From positions 124,001-188,000 of the forward strand of contig JACRET010000005.1 of NCBI GenBank assembly GCA_016218105.1: 64,000 bases of DNA, read 5' to 3'. A program made the position numbers and the translations under genes. This document shows positions 1 to 7,753 of the stretch, one piece after another. Numbering within the stretch: position 1 is the first letter of the stretch; the number at the start of each line of letters is the position of its first letter. The notes below the pieces were generated by a model that did no database searches, had not been told where the DNA came from, and was given only the letters and a program-made list of their open reading frames with translations. This DNA comes from Deltaproteobacteria bacterium (GTDB taxonomy: Bacteria > Desulfobacterota > GWC2-55-46).

Positions 1-8
1 CCCTTATC

Positions 9-914
9 TTGAAGAAAGTTTGGATATCTCTCTTTTTAGCCATCCTTTTGCCCGCAGCCGCGCTCGGAGCGGCGGAGAGAAAACATGACCCCAGGCAGGA
101 CATGATCCTGGTAAAAGGCGGCTGCTTTGAGATGGGAGACCCCTATACGCAGGCCACCAGGCTTGACGGCGACCCCGATGAGAAGCCTACCCACACAGTT
201 TGCCTCAGCGATTACCATATCGGCAAATATGAGGTTACGCGCGGCGAGTACGAAAGATTCGTAGATGATACCGGATACAAGACCGAGGCCGAAAGGGGGC
301 AGGGCTGTTTCATCATCTACGGCGGCAGGGTCTGGTTGAACCAGAAGGACCTTTACTGGGAGCGGCTTAAGCAAGACGACGATCATCCGGTGGCGTGCGT
401 ATCCTGGAACGACGCCGATGAGTTTATAAAGTGGAAAAATAAAAAGACCGGCCTAAAGTTCCGCCTTCCCACAGAGGCCGAATGGGAATTCGCGGCGAGG
501 TCGCGGGGCAAGGTTTACAAGTACAGCTGGGGTGACGGGGGGCCGGAAGCAAACGTCGCCGATGAGGCGGCAAGGAAGGAACTGCCGGAAGTCTTCCCCG
601 AGTCAACCTATTGGAAAGGCTACGACGACGGATATGTATTCTCGTCGCCGGTTGGCAAATTCAAACCGAACGGGCTTGGCATCTATGACATGTCGGGAAA
701 TGTCTGGGAGTGGACAAACGACCTCTATGACGTGGATTATTACAAGAAGAGCCCGCGCGATAATCCCAGGGGGAATATGACCGACGGGTCCCGCGTAAGG
801 AAAGGCGGCTCCTGGGCCGATGACCGGAGGCACCAGAGGGTAGCCAACCGCAGCCGCTCGTTCCAGTTCCGCGCAAGGTTCGACCTTGGGTTCAGGCTCG
901 TGATGGAACCATAG
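9..914 (+). CDS. FGE-sulfatase (SUMF1)-like secreted protein
   Basis: A 301-residue protein with a signal peptide (about residues 1-21, ending ALGAA) followed by one formylglycine-generating-enzyme fold domain. Family signatures are visible: RLPTEAEWEFAAR near residue 155, GNVWEWTNDLYD near 230 and RKGGSW near 265. The cysteines that true FGE uses after the RGGS motif are absent (the chain continues ADDRRHQRV), so sulfatase activation is unlikely. The family also includes ligand-binding or structural relatives, and the role here is unknown. The start is a TTG at the very edge of the window. The frame is open upstream, but the signal peptide supports this start. It is followed by about 700 bp of repeats and a tRNA rather than another gene. 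Confidence 0.75.
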   Translation: MKKVWISLFLAILLPAAALGAAERKHDPRQDMILVKGGCFEMGDPYTQATRLDGDPDEKPTHTVCLSDYHIGKYEVTRGEYERFVDDTGYKTEAERGQGCFIIYGGRVWLNQKDLYWERLKQDDDHPVACVSWNDADEFIKWKNKKTGLKFRLPTEAEWEFAARSRGKVYKYSWGDGGPEANVADEAARKELPEVFPESTYWKGYDDGYVFSSPVGKFKPNGLGIYDMSGNVWEWTNDLYDVDYYKKSPRDNPRGNMTDGSRVRKGGSWADDRRHQRVANRSRSFQFRARFDLGFRLVMEP

Positions 915-977
915 TTTTCAGAACCTGTTTTTCGGCTCGACCTGATATCCAAGGAATCTCCGATTAATTTATTGATT

Positions 978-1352
978 TGTCATTACGAGCGTAACGAAGC
1001 AATCTCTTTCTCTATTAAAATCCCCTCCCTCGATGGGAGGGGATTAAGGGGAGGATGAAGTAGGGCCCCCTCGAAGAACGGGCCGAGATGTGAATTTCAT
1101 TCCAGCCTGATAAAGCCTTTTTGCGCGCTACCGCGCGCTTTCGGGGTATTGGCTCTGCTCGCTGTCGGCTCTCTCCCTCCGATAGAACTAAAGCCCGGCC
1201 GTTCGCCTCCTTTATGCTCGCTACGCAATACCCCTGGTATTTTTTGAAGAACAAAGGCCTTTCCCCACCCAGCCTCTCCCCTAATGGGGAGAAGGGCTTC
1301 TTTATGTAGGGCCCGTTCCCCGAACGGGCCGGGAAAACTATAGGCAGATGAA
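978..1352. repeat. Composite dispersed repeat block 1
   Basis: This non-coding stretch is assembled from modules found elsewhere in the window. It has a CCCTCCC-type hairpin (near 1022-1055), a GGGCCC...GAACGGGCC palindrome (1060-1083), a conserved core carrying TCTCTCCCTCCGATAGAACT, a CTCTCCCC hairpin near 1265-1290, and a second palindrome (1306-1332). Related blocks lie near 17.6, 25.4 and 41.9 kb, with a fragment near 30.5 kb. ORFs called through it are repeat translations. Confidence 0.8.
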
Positions 1353-1370
1353 CTTTTTCAGCAGCCTGCC

Positions 1371-1400
1371 AAAAAAAAGGCTTGGGAGTCATCTCCCAAG
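1371..1400 (-). terminator. Intrinsic terminator after tRNA-Ala
   Basis: Read on the minus strand, a near-perfect stem (AGGCTTGGGA / TCCCAAGCCT) is followed immediately by a run of T residues. It lies just downstream of the tRNA on the same strand. Confidence 0.85.
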
Positions 1401-1414
1401 CCTTTGAATTTTAC

Positions 1415-1490
1415 TGGTGGAGGGTACCGGGATCGAACCGGTGGCCTGCTGATTGCGAACCAGCCGCTCTCCCATCTGAGCTAACCCCCC
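1415..1490 (-). tRNA. tRNA-Ala (anticodon CGC)
   Basis: The reverse complement folds as a 76-nt cloverleaf with an encoded CCA end. The acceptor stem is GGGGGGT/ACCCTCC and contains the G3-U70 wobble pair that is the main alanine identity element. The D arm reads GCTC...GAGC. The anticodon stem-loop is GCTGG-TTCGCAA-TCAGC, placing CGC at positions 34-36 (reads GCG). The T arm is ACCGG-TTCGATC-CCGGT. A minus-strand terminator follows, so it appears to be a single-gene unit. It sits directly beside a dispersed repeat block. Confidence 0.96.
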
Positions 1491-1517
1491 TCGATTTTCA
1501 CTCAACTTCAAAATCAG

Positions 1518-1538
1518 ACCCCGCCTTTCGGGCGGGGT
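1518..1538 (-). terminator. Hairpin terminator downstream of SDR gene
   Basis: A GC-rich stem, ACCCCGCC/GGCGGGGT with a 5-nt loop, lies between the end of the minus-strand SDR gene and the tRNA. The T-rich tract is modest on the minus strand and better on the plus strand, so it may act in either direction. Confidence 0.6.
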
Positions 1539-1631
1539 TCTTTAATTATTAACAAAAAAAAGAGAGAATCGCAAGCGTTAATTGAAAAATTATTCTGGAC
1601 TGGCCCGGATTTGCGGAAATTTTCATGCGGA

Positions 1632-2519
1632 TTATCGAAGGTACCCCTTCATCCCCTTCACAAACCCGGTGGGCTTTATACCGAACACCTTCCTCAAATT
1701 GTCCTCTGTGCTTACGTAATCACGCCTGAGCATCGTAACAAGGTCTCTCGTCAGCCTGGGCTTCGGCCTGAGGGCCTCGTAAAGCCAGCCGAGGAGATAC
1801 ATGACCGGGATCGGCACGGACGCCTTGTAGCGTCTCTTTCCGATCACCTCATCGATACTGTCCACCATCTCCTTGAAAGTCAGCACATCTGGTCCTGCAA
1901 GCTCATATGTCTTATGCCTGGTGTCATCCCTGTCTATCGACAGCGCTATGGCTCTTGCCAGGTCCCCTACATATATCGGCTGTATTTTATTATTGCCGCC
2001 GTCCGGAATGGGGATAAAGAGGTGTCTTTTCAATTCTTCGGCGAAGAGGTTGGTGAACCTGTCATTGGGGCCGAATATGACAGAGGGCCTGAAGATCGTG
2101 TACTCAAGCCCGGCCGCCTTTATCATTTCCTCGCATTCCCACTTTGACCTGTGGTTCGTGCTCGGGGCGTCCTTTGCCGCTCCAAGCACGCTCGTGAACA
2201 GAAACCTTTTTATCCTTTTTTCCCTGCAGGCGTCTACGATATTGCGCGTACCGTCCACATGGATGGATTTGAACTTGATTTTTTTTGTCTCCGTAAGGAC
2301 GCCGGCCAGATGAACGACCGTGTCTATTTCGCGATTTATCGCGTCAAATACCGACGCCCTCTCCGTAATGTCGCCGATGACCGTCTCGTTCCCGCTTCCT
2401 TCCAGCCCCTTGGCCTGTTCGAATGGCGCGATCATGGAACGCACGCTTTTCCCCTGTTTCGTAAGCTCCTTTACAAGATGCCTGCCGACAAAACCTGCCG
2501 CTCCGGTTACCAGTATCAT
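1632..2519 (-). CDS. NDUFA9-like atypical SDR, NAD(P)-binding protein (paralogue B)
   Basis: A 295-residue atypical short-chain dehydrogenase. The nucleotide-binding glycine motif is GAAGFVG at the N-terminus (MILVTGAAGFVGRHL). Further on come HLAGVL, SKWECEEMIKAAGLEYTIFRPS and VGDLARAI, the pattern of the complex I NDUFA9/39-kDa relatives and NmrA-like proteins. These usually bind NAD(P)H without a strong catalytic signature; substrate unknown. It is a paralogue of the next gene upstream (same length, same domain layout), and a MITE-like repeat separates the two. It could be a quinone- or lipid-related accessory factor; nothing here decides this. Confidence 0.8.
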   Translation of the reverse strand: MILVTGAAGFVGRHLVKELTKQGKSVRSMIAPFEQAKGLEGSGNETVIGDITERASVFDAINREIDTVVHLAGVLTETKKIKFKSIHVDGTRNIVDACREKRIKRFLFTSVLGAAKDAPSTNHRSKWECEEMIKAAGLEYTIFRPSVIFGPNDRFTNLFAEELKRHLFIPIPDGGNNKIQPIYVGDLARAIALSIDRDDTRHKTYELAGPDVLTFKEMVDSIDEVIGKRRYKASVPIPVMYLLGWLYEALRPKPRLTRDLVTMLRRDYVSTEDNLRKVFGIKPTGFVKGMKGYLR

Positions 2520-2783
2520 GATATACCCGTTCTTGATCCATCCTTGGGGTTTAATCGGGTGCCCGGCGGATTCCCGCCCTTTTAAGGGCGGGTCAAAGCC
2601 GGGCTATATAAAAGACAAGTACCTTGCCGACAATCCCTGCCATTTATGGCAGGGTAATTGAATCAGAATTGGGATTGTTCGCTTCGTAATGACATCTGTT
2701 TGAAGCAGCCTGTCAGGCCTTCGAACTCCGGATATTGCCGCGGGAGTTATTTATCTTTGGTTTGGGGATTGGGGCAGAGATTA

Positions 2784-2945
2784 TTTAACAGGCTGCTGAA
2801 AAACTCAAAATAACATTCAGGCTCTCAAAAAGTTCAAGATGCAAGGAGCTGAAAAATGAGGAATGAGGCGTACTTACCTTGTACGCCGCAATGACGAATT
2901 TTGAAGACGACGCCGCAGCTTGGGCTTTTTCAGCAGCCTGTTAAA
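2784..2945. mobile_element. 162-bp MITE-like element with perfect 20-bp terminal inverted repeats
   Basis: The left end TTTAACAGGCTGCTGAAAAA is repeated exactly, inverted, at the right end (CTTTTTCAGCAGCCTGTTAAA). The interior has no convincing gene. Degenerate or partial relatives carrying the CAGCAGCCTG core occur near 1353-1369, 7650-7745, 16919-16940, 24925-25020 and 25727-25813. No transposase is in the window, so mobilisation would be in trans. Confidence 0.75.
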
Positions 2946-2987
2946 CTATAGCCAAATTTCGAGGGCTGTCAACCGTGGGCATGCCGG

Positions 2988-3875
2988 CTAGTGGAGGTAT
3001 GTCTTCATGCCTTCCACAAAACCCGCCGGGGATATCCCGAATACCTTCGGAAGGGAGTTGTTGAAGGTGATATTGTCTTCTTCCAGCATTATGAGCGAAC
3101 CCCTGGTAAAAGGCGGGTTTGACATGAACCTTTCCATGAGGATGGCGTTTACGCGCATGAGAGGCATCGGCCCGTGGACTTTTATCCTTTTCTTTCCGAG
3201 GACCTCCGAGATCCTGTCTATGATCTCGTCGAACGTGAGAATGTCCGGCCCCGCCGCGTCGTATGTCTCGCCGATTGTATCGGGCCTTTTTATAGAGGCG
3301 GTCATCGCTCCTGCGAGGTCGGCCGCGAAGACCGGCTGCATCTTGTTCTTACCGTTTCCGGGGATTAAAATAACCGGGGAAAGCTTTATTAACGATGCGA
3401 ATGTGTTCGTGAACCTGTCTCCTTTGCCGAAAATGACCGAGGGCCTGAAGATAGTGTAATCAAGACTCGATGACCTGATCAGCTCCTCAGCCTCCCACTT
3501 CGTCTTGTGATAATCGCTCCTGGCGTTCTCCCGTGTGCCGAGCGCGCTGATATGGAGGTATCTCTTGACGCCTTTTTCCATGCAGGCCTCTACTACGTTC
3601 CTCGTCCCCTCGACGTGGGACTTCCTGTAAGTCTCGCCCCCAGCCTCAACGAGGATGCCTACAAGGTGCACGACCGCTTCCACGTCCGGGCCGATGGCGC
3701 CAAGGACGGATGCCTTGTCCGTAACGTCGCCCTTGACGAACTCCGAGCCCTCTTTAAGGATGGATACGGCCTTCGCGGGATCCCTTGAAAGGCATTTTAC
3801 CTTGTATGATTTTTTAAGAAGTTCTGCTATGAGATGCCTACCGACAAAGCCTGTGCCGCCGGTAATGAGGATCAT
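2988..3875 (-). CDS. NDUFA9-like atypical SDR, NAD(P)-binding protein (paralogue A)
   Basis: 295 residues starting MILITGGTGFVGRHLIAELL, a classic Rossmann GxxGxxG start, followed by HLVGIL, HKTKWEAEELIRSSSLDYTIFRPS and FAADLAGAM. It belongs to the same NDUFA9-like SDR group as the 1632-2519 gene, and the two clearly arose by duplication. Its ATG overlaps the stop of the upstream response regulator gene (ATGA), so the two are probably translationally coupled, and the kinase-regulator-SDR set looks like one operon. Function unknown beyond nucleotide binding. Confidence 0.82.
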   Translation of the reverse strand: MILITGGTGFVGRHLIAELLKKSYKVKCLSRDPAKAVSILKEGSEFVKGDVTDKASVLGAIGPDVEAVVHLVGILVEAGGETYRKSHVEGTRNVVEACMEKGVKRYLHISALGTRENARSDYHKTKWEAEELIRSSSLDYTIFRPSVIFGKGDRFTNTFASLIKLSPVILIPGNGKNKMQPVFAADLAGAMTASIKRPDTIGETYDAAGPDILTFDEIIDRISEVLGKKRIKVHGPMPLMRVNAILMERFMSNPPFTRGSLIMLEEDNITFNNSLPKVFGISPAGFVEGMKTYLH

Positions 3876-4234
3876 TGTTTTTTTCCGAGAATGTCCCTGA
3901 TGGTTTGTTTAAGCTCGGTCAGGTCAGACGATTTTATGACGTAAGCGTCAGACGCCCAGGTGCCGAACTCGTGCTTGTAGTGCGGATATGCCGTACATAG
4001 TATTACCGGAAGGTCTTTCCACTTCTCTTTGACCCTCCTTAATACCTCAACGCCGTCCATGCCGGGCATCTTGATGTCAAGGAGAACCAGGTCTATAGTA
4101 TCGATCTCAAGTTTTTCAAGTGATTCCTCTCCGGAGGCGGCGAGTTCCACGTCCCAGCCCTCGTCCTCAAGCTCCTCCTTGTAAAGGAGCCTGAGCCCCT
4201 CTTCGTCGTCAACCACCAGAATCCTTTTTTTCAT
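3872..4234 (-). CDS. CheY-like single-domain response regulator
   Basis: A receiver domain with no output domain, about 120 residues from the ATG at 4234. The acidic pocket is visible in KKRILVVDDEE, the phospho-acceptor aspartate is in LVLLDIKMPGMDG, and a conserved Thr/Ala follows in ILCTAYP. The ORF track starts 14 codons earlier. The internal ATG is preferred because an AGGGGA ribosome binding site precedes it and the chain then begins exactly at the family boundary. It lies just downstream of the histidine kinase gene and overlaps the following SDR gene by 4 nt. It is probably phosphorylated by that kinase; the downstream target is unknown. Confidence 0.88.
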   Translation of the reverse strand: MKKRILVVDDEEGLRLLYKEELEDEGWDVELAASGEESLEKLEIDTIDLVLLDIKMPGMDGVEVLRRVKEKWKDLPVILCTAYPHYKHEFGTWASDAYVIKSSDLTELKQTIRDILGKKQ

Positions 4235-4297
4235 AAGGTCCCCTACAGAGTAACTTTTTTGCAAGGCCTCAAACAATTTGAGTAAGATTTTAAGCCG

Positions 4298-5497
4298 CTA
4301 GCCTTTTGTAAGCGGCAGGATAACCTTGAAAACGACCCCTATGCCGGGATTGTTGTCTACCTCGATAACGCCCCTGTGCCTCATAATTATGGAATTCGTT
4401 ATCGGCAATCCCAAACCGGTGCCATGCTCTTTTGTCGTAAAAAAAGGGTTGAAGATGCAACCCATGTTCCTGGGCTCTATGCCTCCGCCGGTATCAATGA
4501 ATTTTGCTATAGCGGAGTCGCCCTCACTGCATGTCGAAAGCTCTAATGTGCCGCCTTTTTCCATGGACTGTATCGCATTGACTATTAAATTGTCAAAAGC
4601 AATCTTGAGCTGTTCCCTGTCCGCCAATACCCTCAGACCTCCAGGGTGAAAATCCCTAATGACCCTTATACGATGAGATTGAAATTCGTCATCAAAGAAC
4701 CTGAGGGCGTCCGTGAATATATCATTTAAATCATCGCTTTTCAGGTCTACGGAGCTGTCTTTTATAAAACTTATCACACCGTCCATAAGCCGCTCGAGCC
4801 TGGCGGCCTCTTTTATCATCTGTTCGACATAGGCGTGGCTCGGTGAGTCCGCCCCTATATGCTTTTTAAGCCTTCCCGCGAACCCGCCGATGCTGATAAG
4901 CGGATTTTTTATCTCATGCGCGAGTGTCGCGGCCATGTCGCCCAGGGCCATCAGTTTCTCGGATTTCACGAGCAGCTCCTGCGCCTCTATAAGCTCTCTG
5001 TGCGCCTTTTCATTCCCCTGGATCAGCTCCGCGCCTCTATACAATACTGCTATTTGAAGCGCCGCTATACCCAGTACGCGCCTTTTGCCGGCCGGAATAT
5101 TGGGTTTCCTCCTCGATTTAAGGTAAAGCGCCCCTAAAAGCCGCTCCTTGTCTTTCAACGGGTATACAGCCGCATATCTGCAGCCCTGTATACCTTCGTC
5201 ATCCACGCCCTCCCATGATATGCCGGAGGCGTTCTTTTTACAGGCAAAAACCGGAGAGTTACTCCTCTTCGCCATGCCCGGAAGGCCTTCGCCCTCCCCG
5301 TACAGTTCGATTACCGGCCCTTCGCCTTCATGCGCCTTCTTTAAAAACGCCTTTTTCCCGTCATCCCAGGCATAGATAGCGCAGCCGTCAAAGGGAAAAT
5401 ACTCCAGAAACAGCTTCGCGGCACGCGCGAGCTTGATATCCAGCCTGGCGCCTGAAAAACAAAGCTCGGCTACTTGTTCTATTATATCATATTCCAT
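4298..5497 (-). CDS. GAF-domain sensor histidine kinase
   Basis: A 399-residue soluble kinase. The N-terminal half (about 10-160) has GAF-like features with no membrane segment. A short coiled coil (about 165-185) leads into the dimerisation/phospho-acceptor helix with the H-box AATLAHEIKNPL near residue 190. The ATPase domain shows the N-box (LIVNAIQSM), G1 (FIDTGGGIEP), F-box and G2 (GTGLGLPI). All catalytic boxes look intact, so it should autophosphorylate. It probably responds to a cytoplasmic ligand or redox cue through GAF; the signal is unknown. The next gene on the strand is its likely partner regulator. Confidence 0.87.
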   Translation of the reverse strand: MEYDIIEQVAELCFSGARLDIKLARAAKLFLEYFPFDGCAIYAWDDGKKAFLKKAHEGEGPVIELYGEGEGLPGMAKRSNSPVFACKKNASGISWEGVDDEGIQGCRYAAVYPLKDKERLLGALYLKSRRKPNIPAGKRRVLGIAALQIAVLYRGAELIQGNEKAHRELIEAQELLVKSEKLMALGDMAATLAHEIKNPLISIGGFAGRLKKHIGADSPSHAYVEQMIKEAARLERLMDGVISFIKDSSVDLKSDDLNDIFTDALRFFDDEFQSHRIRVIRDFHPGGLRVLADREQLKIAFDNLIVNAIQSMEKGGTLELSTCSEGDSAIAKFIDTGGGIEPRNMGCIFNPFFTTKEHGTGLGLPITNSIIMRHRGVIEVDNNPGIGVVFKVILPLTKG

Positions 5498-5548
5498 GAC
5501 GGAACTCCGGAAGCGGAGCCGGAAACAAAAAGCGACATGGACGCGCCG

Positions 5549-6553
5549 TTATACCTTCGCGTCCCTCAGGAATTTTGCGGCCTCTTCGGGCGGCGTCGGA
5601 TTGATATAGAAACCCGAGCCCCATTCGAATCCCGCTACTTTAGTCAGCTTCGGTATCAGTTCAAAATGCCAGTGATAAAACTGCGTCGCCCCGTCCTTTA
5701 CCGGGGCCGCGTGCAGTATAAAATTATACGGGGGGTAATTGAGAACCTTGTCGATGCGTTTCAGCACGTCCGAGAAGATCGTAGAGAGGTTCTCGTAGTG
5801 GTGTTTCTGGCAGTTCTCGAAGTTCGATTCATGGACCTTGGGAAGTATCCATATCTCGAAAGGCGCTTTGGGCGCGTAAGGGGTCATCGCGATAAAATCG
5901 CGGTTCTCCGCCACCACCCTGACACCCTGCATTATTTCCTGCCTTATGATGTCGCAGAATACGCATCTTTCCTTGAAGTTATAATATTCGAGCGCCCCGT
6001 CAAGCTCCTCGGTGACCCTCTTGGGTATGATGGGGAGCGCGATGAGCTGCGAATGTGTATGTTCAAGAGAAGCCCCGGCGGCCTCGCCGTGGTTTTTGAA
6101 TATGAGTATGTAGCGTAGCCTAGAATCCTTTTTAAGGTCTATGATCCTGTCCCTGTAGGCCCAGAGGACTTCTTCGAACTGTCTGGCCGGTATCTTGGCC
6201 AAAGTATCCCTGTGGTCGGGTGATTCGATTATTACCTCATGCGCGCCCACGCCGTTCATCTTGTCATAGACGCCGTCGCCTTCCCTGTTCAACTCGCCTT
6301 CCACCTTAAGGGCCGGATACTTGTTTGGCACGACCCTTATATGCCAGCCGGCCGCGTTGGGCCCGGCTCCATTTTTTCTGTACGCCAGAACCTCCGGCGG
6401 TGTCTTCGCTTCGTTTCCAGGGCAGAAAGGGCAGAACCCCACCTTGGTGGCGGGCTGCGTAAACTCAAATTCGGATGGGCGCTTGCCGCGCTCGGTTGAT
6501 ATGATCACCCATCTTCCTACTATCGGGTCTTTTCTTAATTCAGGCATATTCAC
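5549..6553 (-). CDS. galT: Galactose-1-phosphate uridylyltransferase family protein
   Basis: 334 residues of the HIT-superfamily GalT type. An N-terminal zinc site is seen in CPFCPGNE, followed by the GalT signature HIRVVPNKYPAL, then NHGEAAGASLEHTHSQL, which holds the catalytic-region histidines, and a second CVFCD pair. The C-terminal HIT half ends with YHWHFELIP. Such enzymes swap UMP between UDP-glucose and a hexose-1-phosphate; some relatives act as ADP-glucose or UDP-sugar phosphorylases, so the exact substrate is uncertain. An AAGGTG ribosome binding site precedes the ATG. No galactose operon partners are next to it. Confidence 0.85.
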   Translation of the reverse strand: MNMPELRKDPIVGRWVIISTERGKRPSEFEFTQPATKVGFCPFCPGNEAKTPPEVLAYRKNGAGPNAAGWHIRVVPNKYPALKVEGELNREGDGVYDKMNGVGAHEVIIESPDHRDTLAKIPARQFEEVLWAYRDRIIDLKKDSRLRYILIFKNHGEAAGASLEHTHSQLIALPIIPKRVTEELDGALEYYNFKERCVFCDIIRQEIMQGVRVVAENRDFIAMTPYAPKAPFEIWILPKVHESNFENCQKHHYENLSTIFSDVLKRIDKVLNYPPYNFILHAAPVKDGATQFYHWHFELIPKLTKVAGFEWGSGFYINPTPPEEAAKFLRDAKV

Positions 6554-6733
6554 CTTCTATCGTGATGGAATAATACAAACCCGGGTTTAACGGCATAAGC
6601 CGGACCGCTGCGTCCGGGTATTTGAATTGCTGGATTTTTCTCTCCTTGCATAGAGCGGACCCAGTTGGGTCTGCCTTCGAGCTTTCAAGCGGCTGTGTGA
6701 GATGGTCGGTGAAGTGATTTTTTGCGCGTTGGA

Positions 6734-7102
6734 CTAAGAGTTGGCCCTTCCTTTTTCCTGCTCTTCTTCTTCCTTTTTACATTCTATGCAGCAGGTGGTT
6801 ACTGGCCTTACCTCAAGTCTTTTTTCCGATATAGGTTCTCCGCATAGCTCGCAAATTCCGAAACTGCCGTCATCGATCCTCTTTAAAGCCTCGTTTACCT
6901 TCGTAATGAGTTTGCGTTCCCTGTCCTTGACCCGGAGGAGGAAATTCCTGTCCGTCTCATGGCTGGCCCTATCGGTCGGATCAGGGAAGTTTTCGTCCTT
7001 CGACTCGCTCATGCCGTTAACAACCCGCTCGGCCCCGCTAAGCAACTCTTCCAGTTTTCCGTTGAGTAAAATCCTAAAGTGCTCGAGTCTATCTTTGTCC
7101 AT
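6734..7102 (-). CDS. DksA/TraR-family C4 zinc finger protein
   Basis: About 122 residues from the ATG at 7102 (MDKDRLEHFR), preferred over the upstream ORF-track start because it matches the family N-terminus. A helical coiled-coil region (about 1-75) precedes a four-cysteine zinc finger, CELCGEPI followed by CCIECKKEEEE, at the C-terminus. Family members bind the RNA polymerase secondary channel and modulate initiation, often with ppGpp. Acidic residues at the coiled-coil tip (ESKDENFPDPTDRASHE) fit that role. The lysine/glutamate-rich tail is unremarkable. Confidence 0.82.
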   Translation of the reverse strand: MDKDRLEHFRILLNGKLEELLSGAERVVNGMSESKDENFPDPTDRASHETDRNFLLRVKDRERKLITKVNEALKRIDDGSFGICELCGEPISEKRLEVRPVTTCCIECKKEEEEQEKGRANS

Positions 7103-7156
7103 AATCTCAAAGTATAACCGAAAAACATTATGCATGTAAATACTAAATTTTTCGGC

Positions 7157-7630
7157 CTACTCCCTGGTGAAAATACCGCTTTTTCCCCCGGTCTTTCTTA
7201 CCAGCATTATATCGGTCAGCACCATCCCCTTATCGGCGGCCTTGCACATATCATATATAGTAAGGGCCGCCACGGACGCGGCTGTAAGGGCCTCCATCTC
7301 AACGCCTGTCTTTGACGAGACCTTCGCGGTCGCGGTGATCTCTATGCCCGGGAGCTCCTCCCTGGGTTCGAATTCGACCTCCACGCTCGTGATATTCAAG
7401 GGATGGCAGAGCGGAATAAGCTCGCCTGTCTTTTTTGCGGCCATTATCCCGGCGACCCTCGCGACACCCAGGACATCGCCCTTCTTGACCTCGTTGGCGA
7501 GTATCAGCTCAAGGGTCTCTTTTTTCATAATCACCTTGCCCTTTGCGACCGCTTCCCTCTCCGTAACGTCTTTAGCCGTTACATCGACCATCTTCGCCTT
7601 GCCGCGCTCATCTATATGCGTAAGCCCCAT
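7157..7630 (-). CDS. moaC: Cyclic pyranopterin monophosphate synthase
   Basis: 157 residues, full length for MoaC. Typical motifs are [15 protein letters not shown] at the N-terminus, [10 protein letters not shown] near residue 75, [20 protein letters not shown] near 110 and KTGGKSG at the end. The enzyme makes cPMP from the MoaA product in molybdenum (or tungsten) cofactor synthesis. A strong AAGGGGAAGG ribosome binding site precedes the ATG. No other moa gene is adjacent. Confidence 0.95.
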   Translation of the reverse strand: MGLTHIDERGKAKMVDVTAKDVTEREAVAKGKVIMKKETLELILANEVKKGDVLGVARVAGIMAAKKTGELIPLCHPLNITSVEVEFEPREELPGIEITATAKVSSKTGVEMEALTAASVAALTIYDMCKAADKGMVLTDIMLVRKTGGKSGIFTRE

Positions 7631-7644
7631 ACCTTCCCCTTTTT

Positions 7645-7745
7645 AAAAATAATTAACAGATTGCTGAAAAATCCGGATTTTTAGAACTGCTTCCTTTGTC
7701 TGTGCGCCGCAAGTGACGATCTTTGATGCCAACGAAACAGACAGA
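7645..7745. repeat. Degenerate MITE-like fragment
   Basis: The gap between moaC and the next gene contains AACAGATTGCTGAAAAATCC and a diverged interior (GTGCGCCGCAAGTGACGA). This resembles the 162-bp element at 2784-2945 but lacks intact inverted ends. Confidence 0.45.
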
Positions 7746-7753
7746 ATGTCAGA

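Noticed and set aside
1015-1392. 125-aa minus ORF and the similar 25317-25574 ORF
   Set aside because: Both translate the same dispersed repeat core (shared FFKKYQGYCVASIKEAN); repeat-derived, not a gene family.
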